Assembly: GCF_038630985.1 (NCBI RefSeq)
Contig: NZ_CP152049.1
Coordinates: 4,607,501 to 4,671,500, forward strand
From: Paenibacillus sp. FSL H8-0548
GTDB lineage: Bacteria; Bacillota; Bacilli; Paenibacillales; Paenibacillaceae
Direction: 5' to 3'
Length of the DNA: 64,000 nt
This document shows positions 1 to 8,532 of this stretch, piece after piece. The notes under the pieces were generated by a model, which ran no database searches, was not told the DNA's origin, and saw only the letters and a program-made list of their open reading frames with translations. Made by a program: the position numbers and the translations under genes. The number at the start of each line of letters is the position of its first letter. Position 1 is the first letter of the stretch.

Positions 1-10
1 TATAAGAAAG

Positions 11-52
11 AGAGGGATGAGCGTCAGAGTGCCCGTCGCTTCATCCCCCTAG
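11..52 (-). terminator. Stem-loop after xylF
   Basis: On the minus strand a GC-rich stem with two small bulges (GGATGAAGCG side pairing with CGCTCATCC) is followed by a weak pyrimidine tract. It lies directly after the xylF stop codon. It may end the transcript or, as is common after binding-protein genes, reduce read-through into ABC transporter genes that would lie beyond the window edge. Confidence 0.55.
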
Positions 53-69
53 CGCCCCATCAAAAGCAG

Positions 70-1164
70 CTATTTCACGTTTTTGTAAACATCTTCCTTG
101 GAGTGGAAGCCATCCGCTATGACCGTCGCATCGATGTTCGATTTATCTACGGCTACTGGATCAAGCAAAACAGAGGGTACATCGATCTTGCCATTGTTCA
201 CTGATTTATCCGCTCCAACATCCTCGCCCTTAGCAAGCTTTACAGCAAGCTCCGCAGCTTTCTCGGCCAAATCCTTGATCGGCTTATACACGGTCATGAC
301 TTGTGTGCCTTCAACGATGCGCTGTGCTGCTGCAAGCTCCGCATCCTGACCGGATACCGGTATTTTACCAGCCATTCCTTGTGCTGCAAGCGCCTGAATT
401 ACTCCACCTGCTGTACCATCATTCGCTGCAACTACCGCATCCACTTTATTGTCGTTTGCCGTAAGTGCATTCTCCATATTCGCTAATGCATTCGCAGGAT
501 TCCAATCCTTCGTCCATTGATCGAATACGACTTGAATGTCACCGCTGTCAATAAGCGGCTGCAAAATATTAAAGGCGCCTTTCTTGAATAAATGCGCGTT
601 ATTGTCCGTTTCCGAGCCGCCGATGTAAACAAATTTACCTTTAGGAGCTAGCTTAACAATCGCTTCCGCCTGCATTTCTCCTACCTTCTCGTTATCAAAG
701 GAAATGTATAAATCCAAATCAGAGTTTTTAATTAAGCGGTCATAAGCAAGTACTTTAATGCCAGCTGCATGAGCCTTTTCTACAATTGCAGCCGTTGCTT
801 CCGCATTATGAGGAACGACAACAAGAACATCCACACCTTGGCTAATCAGGTTCTCTGCCTGCGAAATTTGCTTCGCATCATCACTGTTGGCTGCCTGTAC
901 TTCAACCTTCGCGCCTAGCGCCTCCGCTGCTGCAATGAACAAGTCACGATCACGCTGCCAGCGTTCCTCCTGCAGTGTATCCAGCGAGAAGCCGATGACC
1001 AGCTGTTCATCGCCTGACTTTACGTTGCTCTTTGTTGCAGTCGATCCCTTCGTATTCGATTTAGAAGCCCCTTCATTCCCGTTGCCTCCTGAGCAAGCCG
1101 CCAACACGAGCACTAACGCCAATACTAACGATATAGCCCCGCCTCTTTTAAATCTTTTCCTCAT
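70..1164 (-). CDS. xylF: D-xylose-type ABC transporter substrate-binding lipoprotein
   Basis: This is the extracytoplasmic binding protein of a high-affinity sugar ABC importer, most like XylF for D-xylose. The first ~24 residues form a lipoprotein signal ending in the lipobox LAAC, so the mature protein is lipid-anchored outside the membrane. A low-complexity Ser/Thr/Asn/Lys linker follows, then a periplasmic-binding-protein type I fold (about residues 55-350) with the typical phrases NLISQGVDVLVV, KVLAYDRLI and NDGTAGGVIQAL. Length (364 aa) is normal. The ATPase and permease genes are not in the window and would lie beyond base 1. The gene follows an XylFII-kinase-regulator operon and has its own promoter region with a cre site, so induction by the regulator and catabolite repression are both likely. 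Xylose specificity is inferred from family resemblance; ribose or another pentose is possible. Confidence 0.85.
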   Translation of the reverse strand: MRKRFKRGGAISLVLALVLVLAACSGGNGNEGASKSNTKGSTATKSNVKSGDEQLVIGFSLDTLQEERWQRDRDLFIAAAEALGAKVEVQAANSDDAKQISQAENLISQGVDVLVVVPHNAEATAAIVEKAHAAGIKVLAYDRLIKNSDLDLYISFDNEKVGEMQAEAIVKLAPKGKFVYIGGSETDNNAHLFKKGAFNILQPLIDSGDIQVVFDQWTKDWNPANALANMENALTANDNKVDAVVAANDGTAGGVIQALAAQGMAGKIPVSGQDAELAAAQRIVEGTQVMTVYKPIKDLAEKAAELAVKLAKGEDVGADKSVNNGKIDVPSVLLDPVAVDKSNIDATVIADGFHSKEDVYKNVK

Positions 1165-1190
1165 TTTCCCCGCTCCCTCATCTCACAAAA

Positions 1191-1204
1191 TGTAACTGCT
1201 TACA
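1191..1204. promoter_or_regulatory. cre-like catabolite repression site (xylF)
   Basis: TGTAACTGCTTACA is a near-perfect palindrome matching the CcpA cre consensus TGWAANCGNTNWCA except at one central base. It lies 27-40 bp upstream of the xylF start, downstream of the likely -10, where a roadblock-type repression site would be expected. Confidence 0.6.
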
Positions 1205-1211
1205 TTTTCAA

Positions 1212-1283
1212 ATATAGCATTTAAATGGAAGAGCGAAGTCGTGCAATTCCAGCACTCTTTTGCGATCGTCTGCATTTTTTTAC
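1212..1283 (-). promoter_or_regulatory. Probable activator-dependent xylF promoter with direct repeats
   Basis: On the minus strand GTAAAAAAATGC and GCAAAAGAGTGC occur as direct repeats starting 20 bp apart (1272-1283 and 1252-1263). They are followed by a -10-like TATATT (1212-1217) with no recognisable -35. That layout suits an AraC-type activator such as the response regulator encoded next door. The repeats match at only 9 of 12 positions, so the assignment is tentative. Confidence 0.4.
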
Positions 1284-1298
1284 GACGGACAGCCTCCT

Positions 1299-2840
1299 TT
1301 ATCTTTTGCTGCCAATAATCGATCTGCGATAATCGGTAGGCGACGCCCCCGATACCTTCTTAAACACCTTACTGAAGTAATTCGGATCGTTATAACCCAC
1401 CTCAAACGTAATTTCCTTGAAGCTGCGCTCCGGGTCCGCCATCAGCTGCTTTGCCTTCTCAATTCTGCACTCGGTAAGAAAATCGATATAATTAATGCCT
1501 TCCTGATCCTTGAACATTTTGCTCATATAGAACGGACTGAGGCCGATCCGCTTCGCCATCAGCTCCAGTGAAATATCCTGATCGGAATTTGCGATAATAT
1601 ATTGCTTCATTTGCGCAACCGCATCGGGCTGCACACTTTCCTGATGAGCCTTGACTCGCTCGATAAGCTTGCTGAGCAAGCATTCTGTTTCTGCACGAAG
1701 CTGCTGATACTGCCTCACTTGAAACGAAAATAGCGGCTTCTCTACCTCGATTCCCATTTCCATTGCAACACGGGCAATAATCCACAGTCGCTCCAGCACC
1801 CACTGCCCCGCCTCAGCCAATGCCGCATGACGTTGATCGCAGACTGCAATTAGATCCATAACGGTATTCCGAACCTCATCCCATTTCCCTAAACGGATAA
1901 TATCAATGAATTGCTTCTCGGCTGCTCTGTCCTGATAACCGCCGAGGCTTGTCGCCTGCAGCTGCATCTCCCCATAAAATTGATGCTTCACAGGTTGATC
2001 AACGTTTGCTGTCGCGAGCAAAGCCTCCTGATACGAAAACCTAACATTATCCAGACCCGTATAGGTATCCCCAATGCCTATGAAGAAATCGCCGGCTCCA
2101 AGGCGCTGCAGCAGCAATGTCTGAACTAGCGATACCGCTTGCGAGCGATACGTTTTTCCGGCCTCCCGGAAAATAATGATTGGAATTTGCCTGCCGGACA
2201 TCGCGCCGACCCAGCCGCCTCCCGTCTCTCTCAGCTTCGCTTTAAGAGCGCAGTAAAGCACATCGGCTGCGGCTTCTTTAGGCAATACAACGAGCATAAC
2301 AAACGCTTCGCTTGTAGCATCACCGCCAAGCAGGCGCAGCATATCATCAATATGCACATCATGGACATGGTCGAACAGCAGTTGAGTGACAACATCGGAT
2401 TCTATGAGCGGCATCACCTTGCGCAGAGCTGTCTCCTCATATAGATGCTGCTCCCTCAGCCTTCTTTCGAGCATGATCTCGTCGATTACTTTGCCAATCG
2501 TTGCTGCAATTTCGCTTGCCTTGCTCGGCTTGAGCAAATAGTCCTTAACCCCAAGCTTAATTGCCTTTCTTGCATAATCGAAAGAATCGTATGCGGTAAC
2601 CATAATGAATTTGGCATCCGGCAAAAACACCGAAATTTGCTCAATCGCCTCTATACCGTTTACGCCAGGCATTTTAATATCCATGAGAATAAGATCCGGC
2701 TGCCATTCGTTAGCAATTTCAATCGCCCTAGCACCATTTCTAGCTTGTTTATACTCGCAGGCAGGAAATCCTTTTTGCAAAATAGCCTGCAGCCCTTCGC
2801 GCTCAACCTGCTCATCATCTACGATTAATATTTTTAGCAT
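1299..2840 (-). CDS. YesN-type response regulator with AraC HTH domain
   Basis: This cytoplasmic DNA-binding response regulator of 513 aa starts with a receiver domain (ILIVDDE at residues 4-10, phospho-acceptor Asp in LILMDIKMPG near residue 55, conserved Lys in KDYLLKP near 105). A long central region that I cannot assign follows, then two AraC-type helix-turn-helix motifs in the last ~100 residues (KRIGLSPFYMSKMFK and ITFEVGYNDPNYFSKVFKK). It is encoded 6 bp after the sensor kinase and shares its operon, so it is the kinase's partner. By analogy with the XylFII-LytS-YesN system it should activate xylF, the next gene downstream. The target sugar is inferred. Confidence 0.88.
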   Translation of the reverse strand: MLKILIVDDEQVEREGLQAILQKGFPACEYKQARNGARAIEIANEWQPDLILMDIKMPGVNGIEAIEQISVFLPDAKFIMVTAYDSFDYARKAIKLGVKDYLLKPSKASEIAATIGKVIDEIMLERRLREQHLYEETALRKVMPLIESDVVTQLLFDHVHDVHIDDMLRLLGGDATSEAFVMLVVLPKEAAADVLYCALKAKLRETGGGWVGAMSGRQIPIIIFREAGKTYRSQAVSLVQTLLLQRLGAGDFFIGIGDTYTGLDNVRFSYQEALLATANVDQPVKHQFYGEMQLQATSLGGYQDRAAEKQFIDIIRLGKWDEVRNTVMDLIAVCDQRHAALAEAGQWVLERLWIIARVAMEMGIEVEKPLFSFQVRQYQQLRAETECLLSKLIERVKAHQESVQPDAVAQMKQYIIANSDQDISLELMAKRIGLSPFYMSKMFKDQEGINYIDFLTECRIEKAKQLMADPERSFKEITFEVGYNDPNYFSKVFKKVSGASPTDYRRSIIGSKR

Positions 2841-2846
2841 GACTAC

Positions 2847-4286
2847 TCATTCTCCCCTGATGCTCGGAATTTTTATCGTGACCTTCGTACCGTGTCCAGG
2901 CGCGCTGACAATGTCAATGACATCATCGTCACCAACGAATAAACGCAGCCTCTTAACGACGTTGCTGAATCCTATCCCTGTTGAATGTCCCAAGCCGTCA
3001 GCATTGCCGCCCTCCAGCAAAATATGATTGGCCTTCTCTGCCGTCATCCCTGCGCCGTCATCTTCAATCTCAATCTGAACCCAATCGTCCTTCTCGTAAA
3101 TGCGAAGCATAATCGAACCACCATCTACAAGCGGCTCAACCGCATGAATAACTGCATTTTCTATAATGGGCTGAAGCGTTAAGCATGGCAGCTTAATTTG
3201 CAAACAGCTTTCGTCTACCTCTTGCGTGAATCTAAGCCGATCCGTAAAGCGGGCGCTCTGAATTTCGATATATTTTAAAGCGACGGACAGCTCCTCTTCA
3301 AGGGTAACTGCCCGGTCCAAGCGGCGGAGATTATAGCGAAGCAAGCCCGCAACACTAGCGATCAAATCGCTCGTTTCCTCGGAGCCGTCCAGATATGCTT
3401 TTTTGGAGAGAGTATCTAAGGTGTTAAATAAGAAGTGGGGGTTTATCTGGCTTTGCAAGCTAATGAGCTGGCTCTCCTTAAGGAGAAGCTTGCTCTGCTG
3501 CAGCTCACTTTCAAGCTGTGCCTTCTGTTGAATCTCGGAAATCAGATTGTTAATATTTACGCGCATGCGGTCAAAGGTCTTCGCGAGGAATGAAATTTCA
3601 TCATTGGAGTGTACTTCAATTGGCTTATCGAAACGGCCGCGAGACAGCTCCTTAGCGGCAATGGTAAGTTTATAGATAGGTCTTGTAATGCTAAGAGAAA
3701 ACCAATACGTAAATAACAGCAAAATAATTGTAATTAACGAGAGCAACCATACGCCCAGCCGCTTCAGCTCTGTGCTTTGCTCAATAATGCCGCGGTAAAA
3801 CGTATCATAGGTTCGAACCTCTTTGTCGATAAGCGTAATGGTCGTCTCGGCGATATATTTATCAATTCGGGTGGCCTCTTCAAATCTCTCCGCCGATTGA
3901 TCGGTATTACCCTGCTCTAGAAACATGACCGACAAGTCTGCTGTCGCCACCAAGCTATCAATCATATTAATATAGCTCGCAAGTGTAAAAGCGTTGTCCC
4001 TGTTGCGCAGCGTCACAGAATGCAGCTTCGCTATCATCATGCTTTCCTTCGTTTGAGCAAGCTTATCGAGCTTAAGAGCCGATGGCTTCTGCAAGTAGTC
4101 ATTTAGAGCAATAATCGTCTGATGGCTGCGATCCGTTACTTCATTCATGCGCAAATAACGCTGCAATATATCATTATACTGCTCTTGCGTTTTCTGATTG
4201 TAATAGGTGAGAACCACCCAAATCGTCACCATAATAAACAGCACGATAACCGACATCGTTAATATTTTCCGCTGAATACTGTTCAT
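2847..4286 (-). CDS. YesM/LytS-type sensor histidine kinase
   Basis: Membrane sensor kinase, 479 aa. There is an N-terminal membrane helix (about residues 9-27), an extracytoplasmic helical region, a second helix (about 178-198), and a HAMP segment beginning SLSITRPIYKLT. The His_kinase domain carries the phospho-acceptor in QINPHFLFNTLD, and a HATPase_c domain shows N-box NAVIHAVEP and G-box motifs DDGAGM and GIGFSN. The start codon overlaps the stop of the upstream sugar-binding protein gene by 4 bp, so the two are translationally coupled and probably form one sensory complex. The sensing input is likely relayed from that binding protein rather than by direct sugar binding. Confidence 0.88.
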   Translation of the reverse strand: MNSIQRKILTMSVIVLFIMVTIWVVLTYYNQKTQEQYNDILQRYLRMNEVTDRSHQTIIALNDYLQKPSALKLDKLAQTKESMMIAKLHSVTLRNRDNAFTLASYINMIDSLVATADLSVMFLEQGNTDQSAERFEEATRIDKYIAETTITLIDKEVRTYDTFYRGIIEQSTELKRLGVWLLSLITIILLLFTYWFSLSITRPIYKLTIAAKELSRGRFDKPIEVHSNDEISFLAKTFDRMRVNINNLISEIQQKAQLESELQQSKLLLKESQLISLQSQINPHFLFNTLDTLSKKAYLDGSEETSDLIASVAGLLRYNLRRLDRAVTLEEELSVALKYIEIQSARFTDRLRFTQEVDESCLQIKLPCLTLQPIIENAVIHAVEPLVDGGSIMLRIYEKDDWVQIEIEDDGAGMTAEKANHILLEGGNADGLGHSTGIGFSNVVKRLRLFVGDDDVIDIVSAPGHGTKVTIKIPSIRGE

Positions 4287-5260
4287 CTAACATCCTCCGC
4301 CCGAAGGACTCTAATGTCTGTAAAATAACCGTCCGGGTTCAGCGGAACCAGCTCTCCGGTCAGCCACTTGATCATGTAGGCAACGCTTTTCTCTCCCATC
4401 GCACTCGGAGATTGAGCAATTAAAGCGTCGATCTTGCCTTGCTGCATAAGCGTCAGCGTTTCTGGAGAATCATCGAAGGAATAGATGAAGAATGGATCTA
4501 CTTGCATCCGTTTTCCAATTTCCTGAATAATTGAACCTGCATGATTCGCCGAAACCGCAATAAAGGCATCCGCATCCGGCACTTCATTTAACAGCTTAGT
4601 CGTTGCGCCCGCCACATCCACACGCGATTCTCCTGCCGCAACGATGATCGTCTCAATATCCTTATAGGGATTCAGTACATTTAATATGCCTGTCAGACGA
4701 GAGCGCTGGAAATGCTCCTGACGATCCGAGACCATTAATACCACCTTGCCAACAAAGCCCATGTCAGACACAAGCTGCCGAGCAATCATGCTGCCTGCTT
4801 CTAGATGATCGGAGCCAACATACGTTCGGCGCAAACTTTCATTCATTGGCACATCATTGGCAACGGTAATAATAGGAATGCCGCCGCTTGCTGCTTTTAC
4901 TTTAGTCAAGCTTTTGAACTCGTCTGTATCCAGCCCCTGCACGATGATGCCATCTACCTTGGAAGCGATCGCAATCTCAATATTTTTCAGAAAATCATCC
5001 CGGTTCGTTCCGTAAGTCCCCCATACCTCGAGGCTGACACCGTAGCTCTCGGCTGCAGCCATCGCGCCTTGCTCTACCTTCGCCCAAAAAGGGGTATCAA
5101 GCTCACGTGTAATGAGCACTAGGCGATAGGTGTTATGCTGCTCCACTGTTAATGCGGGCTCAATCAGCTCTGAGGAAAACACTTTAATCATTGAGGTCAA
5201 TGTAAAAAACAAAATGACTAAACAACCTGCAAATAAGCTAACTATGATCGTTTTACGCAA
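4283..5260 (-). CDS. Membrane-anchored sugar-binding sensor protein (XylFII-like)
   Basis: A 325-aa periplasmic-binding-protein type I fold with a single N-terminal hydrophobic anchor (about residues 5-27) and no lipobox Cys, so it should stay tethered to the outer face of the membrane. The fold is seen in LVLITRELDTPFWAKVEQG, VDGIIVQGLDTDEF, IPIITVANDVP and DAFIAVSANHAG. Its gene is first in the operon and overlaps the kinase gene by 4 bp. This is the order described for XylFII-LytS-YesN, where the sugar-bound XylFII contacts the kinase sensor domain. It is therefore more likely a sensor than a transport component. The exact ligand cannot be read from sequence; xylose is favoured because xylF is the next gene downstream of the operon. 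Confidence 0.8.
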   Translation of the reverse strand: MRKTIIVSLFAGCLVILFFTLTSMIKVFSSELIEPALTVEQHNTYRLVLITRELDTPFWAKVEQGAMAAAESYGVSLEVWGTYGTNRDDFLKNIEIAIASKVDGIIVQGLDTDEFKSLTKVKAASGGIPIITVANDVPMNESLRRTYVGSDHLEAGSMIARQLVSDMGFVGKVVLMVSDRQEHFQRSRLTGILNVLNPYKDIETIIVAAGESRVDVAGATTKLLNEVPDADAFIAVSANHAGSIIQEIGKRMQVDPFFIYSFDDSPETLTLMQQGKIDALIAQSPSAMGEKSVAYMIKWLTGELVPLNPDGYFTDIRVLRAEDVR

Positions 5261-5295
5261 CCTAATTGCCTCCTGCCAACAAAATAGAACATTAA

Positions 5296-5309
5296 TGATA
5301 GCGTTTTCA
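5296..5309. promoter_or_regulatory. cre-like site upstream of the sensor operon
   Basis: TGATAGCGTTTTCA matches the CcpA cre consensus with one mismatch. It lies 36-49 bp upstream of the start of the XylFII-like gene, suggesting that the sensor operon is also catabolite-repressed. Confidence 0.5.
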
Positions 5310-5380
5310 TTTTAAAATATGCTTCTTCATCATAACATCCCATTTTCATTCGCGTAAAGTTTTCTCATAGGTTGCAAAAT

Positions 5381-5482
5381 ACCAAGGTGAAACGGCTCTC
5401 GCCGTCCTTATGGCGGTGGCGCGTTTCATTCCGGAGAAATATAGGCGGAGTATAAATATGAAACTTATACTTTCCTATATTT
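5381..5482 (+). repeat. Family A two-hairpin intergenic repeat, copy 1
   Basis: About 100 bp with two inverted-repeat blocks. The outer arms TGAAACG and CGTTTCA enclose a CGCC/GGCG hairpin. AAATATAG and AGTATAA pair across a 9-nt loop with TTATACT and CTATATTT. Related copies lie at 15528, 31342, 33928, 38254 and 63178, with a half copy at 35466. The element's 3' end runs straight into the terminator at 5484. Confidence 0.8.
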
Positions 5483-5483
5483 A

Positions 5484-5524
5484 GAAAAAGACTGCCCGCG
5501 GTATTAAACCGATAGACAGCCTTT
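5484..5524 (-). terminator. Terminator of the fucose operon
   Basis: On the minus strand an imperfect stem (AGGCTGTC with GGCAGTCT, plus an inner TCGGT/ACCG pair) is followed by TTTTTC. It is the first terminator downstream of fucU, beyond the family C repeat. Confidence 0.6.
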
Positions 5525-5619
5525 ATGCTTCTAATACTGATTATTTTTCAACTTATCTAGTTGGAATACTTTAGCTTTCTTTCTCCGGTTCTTAGATTGG
5601 ACGTGCTAGCTCGATGGGT

Positions 5620-5837
5620 TCAGCGCTATAGGAAGAGGCTACGTTGCAGTTTGTACAACGTAATCGACGTTTCTAGCCTAACTAAGGCACGTACACTGTA
5701 GTTTGTGCAATAGAATGCCTATTCTAGGGCGATATTCGTTGGTTAGGAGCTAATTCTACTGCATAATTGCAATGTAGCCGTCTGAAACAGCTCTCATGGG
5801 AGGTTTCCATTGTACTAATTGCAGTGTAGACGCAGCC
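5620..5837 (+). repeat. Family C four-module intergenic repeat, copy 1
   Basis: This stretch, mostly non-coding, holds four copies of a ~19-bp module with core CTACACTGCAGTTTGTGCA. Two are forward (5639-5657, 5691-5709) and two reversed (cores 5769-5777, 5821-5829). Spacing is 52 bp in both arms. An obvious relative (~80% by eye) lies at 63262-63480 and a more diverged one at 32607-32810. It ends next to the fucU stop codon. Confidence 0.8.
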
Positions 5838-5841
5838 TTAA

Positions 5842-6276
5842 CTAGCTGTCGTTAATAACGCCCTTCTTCAGAATAAGATTGGCGTAAAGCGCACTTTCTC
5901 CTGTTGCGATGACGGCATATGCTTGTTTCGCTCGCTCGTAAAAGGCAAATCGTTCTACTTCTTCGAAAGGCTTGATCAGACCGGTACGCTGCTCGATAAT
6001 GGAACGATACTGCTCCCATATCGGCGTTTGCACATCGTCGCCAGGAACGACCTGCATGAGTGCAGCTGGCTTCTCAACATATTGATCAAGTGGAAATAAT
6101 TTTAAAATAGCATCCAGCAGTTCAGGCACATCATGTCCATCCGCGCGAATGAGGCGCTGCGCATGGCTGGCAGCTGGAAAGTTGCCATCTGCAAGAACGA
6201 TTTCATCGCTATGCCCCATCTCACTAAGCACCTTAAGCAGCTCTGGGGAAATCAATTTTGAAATGCCGATTAGCAT
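5842..6276 (-). CDS. fucU: L-fucose mutarotase (RbsD/FucU family)
   Basis: Cytoplasmic sugar mutarotase of 144 aa that interconverts anomers of L-fucose and so feeds FucI. The opening LIGISKLISPELLKVLSEMGHSDEIVLAD is the FucU signature, with the catalytic-type acidic and His residues of the family in GHSDEIVLAD and NFPAASHAQR. A Tyr-rich segment (FEEVERFAFYERAKQAYAVIATGE) matches the C-terminal part of the family. Length is normal. It is the last gene of the fuc operon, 29 bp after the kinase gene, with an AGGAAAG ribosome binding site. RbsD (ribose pyranase) is the closest alternative, but the neighbours make fucose by far the more likely substrate. Confidence 0.9.
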   Translation of the reverse strand: MLIGISKLISPELLKVLSEMGHSDEIVLADGNFPAASHAQRLIRADGHDVPELLDAILKLFPLDQYVEKPAALMQVVPGDDVQTPIWEQYRSIIEQRTGLIKPFEEVERFAFYERAKQAYAVIATGESALYANLILKKGVINDS

Positions 6277-6305
6277 ACTAGACTCTTCCTTTCCTAAATC
6301 TAGCT

Positions 6306-7805
6306 TTATTCCATAGTTAGGCTCTCAAACGCTTTATACGCTATATTCCATGCTTCAGAGTGTTCCGGTGCATATTCCTCGATCGGAAACGAGGCGGCAA
6401 CAAGCTCGCGCGACTCCTGCAAATTAGCGCACTCTCCCAGCGCGACGAGCTGCATGAGCATGTTGCCGATCGCGCTCGCTTCTACCGGACCTGTCCAAAC
6501 AAAGCGACCAATCGCATTCGCCGTTAGCTGGCAAAGCAGCTTGTTCTGAATGCCGCCGCCAACCATATGCAGTCCGCTGAACGACTGCTCCGTCAATTCC
6601 TCCATTTGAGTAAGCGCATGACGATATCGAAGTGCTAGACTCTCCAATATACAGCGGGCGATTTCCCCAACCGACTCTGGAACTGGCTGTGACGTTTGGC
6701 GACAGTAGGCTTTAATACGGCCTATCATGCCGGATGGCGCATAAAAGGAAGGATCATCAGGATGAATGAAGCTGCGGAACGGCTCTGCGCTTTGTGCTTG
6801 AACAACGATTTCCGCAAACGAAAGCTTGCTGCCCTGCTCATCCCACTCCCGCTTGCACTCCTGCAAAATCCACAGCCCCATTATGTTTTTGAGCAGCTGA
6901 TAGGTTCCACCGACCCCGCCCTCGTTAGAAAAATCCAGCGCCTGAGCCTCTGGTGTAACAATCGGGTGCTCAAGCTCGGTACCGAGCAGCGACCACGTCC
7001 CACATACGAGATAAGCAAATGGCAGATCCCCCTTCGCAGGAACAGCGGCAACTGCAGACTCTGTATCATGCGTACCGACTGCAACCGCAGCCATTGGCGA
7101 AGCATCCAGTTCCGCACAAATGTCGGGCGATAAGGTGCCGAAGATCGTACCCGGATGAATCGGCTCCATAAACAGCTGGCTCGGAATGCCGAGCTGATCC
7201 ATTAGCGCTGTATTCCACTGCTGCTCCTTTGGGTGGTACAGCTGCGTCGTCGTAGCCATTGTAAATTCGCATACCTTCTCGCCTGTCAGGAAATACGCCA
7301 GCAGATCAGGTGTAAGCAGCAGCGTGCTAGCCACATCGAGCTTAGGCGAATTCGCCTTTTTCATCGCATACAGCTGATTGATCGTATTAAAGGGCATGAA
7401 CTGCAAGCCGCCCTGCTCATACAAGCGATCTTTGCCGATCAGCTCGCTAAGCTCTTCTACGATCCCTTCTGTTTGGGAATCGCGATAATGATAAGGATTG
7501 CCGAGCAGCTCTCCACTCGCATCGAGCAATCCAAAGTCTACGCCCCAGGTATCAATACCAAAAGCCTGAGGAGCAAAGCCTTCTTGAAAGGCTTTGCGAA
7601 TAGCAGTCTTTAGCTCCTGCAGCAACCTTAAAATGTCCCAGTGCAAATGACCTCGCACTGCTATCGGTTCATTTGGAAAACGATGAATTTCGGTTACCTT
7701 CAGCTGTTTCCGTCCGCTTGCCTCATCAGGCAGCAGCTCGCCGATTAACGCTCTGCCGCTGCTGGCGCCTAGATCAAATGCGAGCACAGTCGCAAGCTTC
7801 GTCAT
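6306..7805 (-). CDS. FGGY sugar kinase, rhamnulokinase-like, probable L-fuculokinase
   Basis: ATP-dependent sugar kinase of 499 aa with the FGGY-family phosphate loop FDLGASSGRALIG at residues 10-22, the catalytic-type GIDTWGVDFG segment, VAVGTHDTESAV, and the C-terminal adenine-binding loop HMVGGGIQNKLLCQLTA. Overall it resembles RhaB (L-rhamnulokinase) more than classical FucK. Because it lies between fucose aldolase and fucose mutarotase genes and no rhamnose gene is nearby, its job here is most likely to phosphorylate L-fuculose to L-fuculose-1-phosphate. AAGGAGG stands 8 bp before the ATG. Substrate promiscuity toward L-rhamnulose or L-xylulose is possible. Confidence 0.85.
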   Translation of the reverse strand: MTKLATVLAFDLGASSGRALIGELLPDEASGRKQLKVTEIHRFPNEPIAVRGHLHWDILRLLQELKTAIRKAFQEGFAPQAFGIDTWGVDFGLLDASGELLGNPYHYRDSQTEGIVEELSELIGKDRLYEQGGLQFMPFNTINQLYAMKKANSPKLDVASTLLLTPDLLAYFLTGEKVCEFTMATTTQLYHPKEQQWNTALMDQLGIPSQLFMEPIHPGTIFGTLSPDICAELDASPMAAVAVGTHDTESAVAAVPAKGDLPFAYLVCGTWSLLGTELEHPIVTPEAQALDFSNEGGVGGTYQLLKNIMGLWILQECKREWDEQGSKLSFAEIVVQAQSAEPFRSFIHPDDPSFYAPSGMIGRIKAYCRQTSQPVPESVGEIARCILESLALRYRHALTQMEELTEQSFSGLHMVGGGIQNKLLCQLTANAIGRFVWTGPVEASAIGNMLMQLVALGECANLQESRELVAASFPIEEYAPEHSEAWNIAYKAFESLTME

Positions 7806-7857
7806 GCTTAGATCCTCCTTGCTTGATGACTGACGTATGCCTTGCGGCGACAGCCAA

Positions 7858-8517
7858 TTACTTCATCTTTTGCAGCAATTCAATGCGGTACGCTTCGCTT
7901 TCAAGCGATGCGATTTCTTCAAACTCTTCCTTTGTCAGCACCTTAGGCTCGCGAATGGCTTTGGCGATCAAATATATTTTCGTGCTTTCCTCTACGACCT
8001 CGGTCCGGTAATAGGCTTCACGCAAATTGCGCCCGGATGTTACTAAGCCGTGGTTGCCAAGCAGCACTGAGCTCGCTTCATTCACCTTTGCTACATAAGC
8101 ATCAGCAAGCTTATCTGTCGTTGGAAGAACATACGGAACGTAAACCGTTTTACCCACGAGTGCCGCTTGGTCCGGGAACATGATGGGAAGCTCCTGCTCC
8201 ACTAATGTAAAAGCGATACAATAAGGCGGATGCGTGTGAACGATCGCCCCAATATCTGGATTCGCGCGGTATGCATAAAGATGCATCAGCACCTCAGACG
8301 ATGGACGAAGACCAATATCGGTAATTTCTCCAGAATCGATGTCTACCTCGACCCATTGATGCGGTTCCACCTCATCAAGCGCGAAGCCGCTTGGCGAAAG
8401 GTACATTTTACCCTCGAATTTAGCGCTTATATTACCGCCTGGTCCTACAACCAGCTTATTTGCTACTGTTTTGCGCGCATATTTGCATAGCTCATTACGA
8501 ATGTCTGCACTGCTCAT
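7858..8517 (-). CDS. fucA: L-fuculose-1-phosphate aldolase (class II)
   Basis: Zinc-dependent class II aldolase of 219 aa that splits L-fuculose-1-phosphate into dihydroxyacetone phosphate and L-lactaldehyde. The zinc-binding HTHPPYC segment (AIVHTHPPY) and the downstream LLGNHGLVTSG histidine motif are both present, as is the phosphate-binding GGNISAK near residue 27. Length matches FucA (~215 aa). It lies 15 bp downstream of fucI in the same operon. AraD/SgbE-type epimerases share this fold, but they are slightly larger and would not fit the isomerase-kinase-mutarotase set. No lactaldehyde-processing gene is found nearby, so the fate of lactaldehyde is encoded elsewhere. Confidence 0.9.
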   Translation of the reverse strand: MSSADIRNELCKYARKTVANKLVVGPGGNISAKFEGKMYLSPSGFALDEVEPHQWVEVDIDSGEITDIGLRPSSEVLMHLYAYRANPDIGAIVHTHPPYCIAFTLVEQELPIMFPDQAALVGKTVYVPYVLPTTDKLADAYVAKVNEASSVLLGNHGLVTSGRNLREAYYRTEVVEESTKIYLIAKAIREPKVLTKEEFEEIASLESEAYRIELLQKMK

Positions 8518-8532
8518 TGTGATGCCTCCAAT

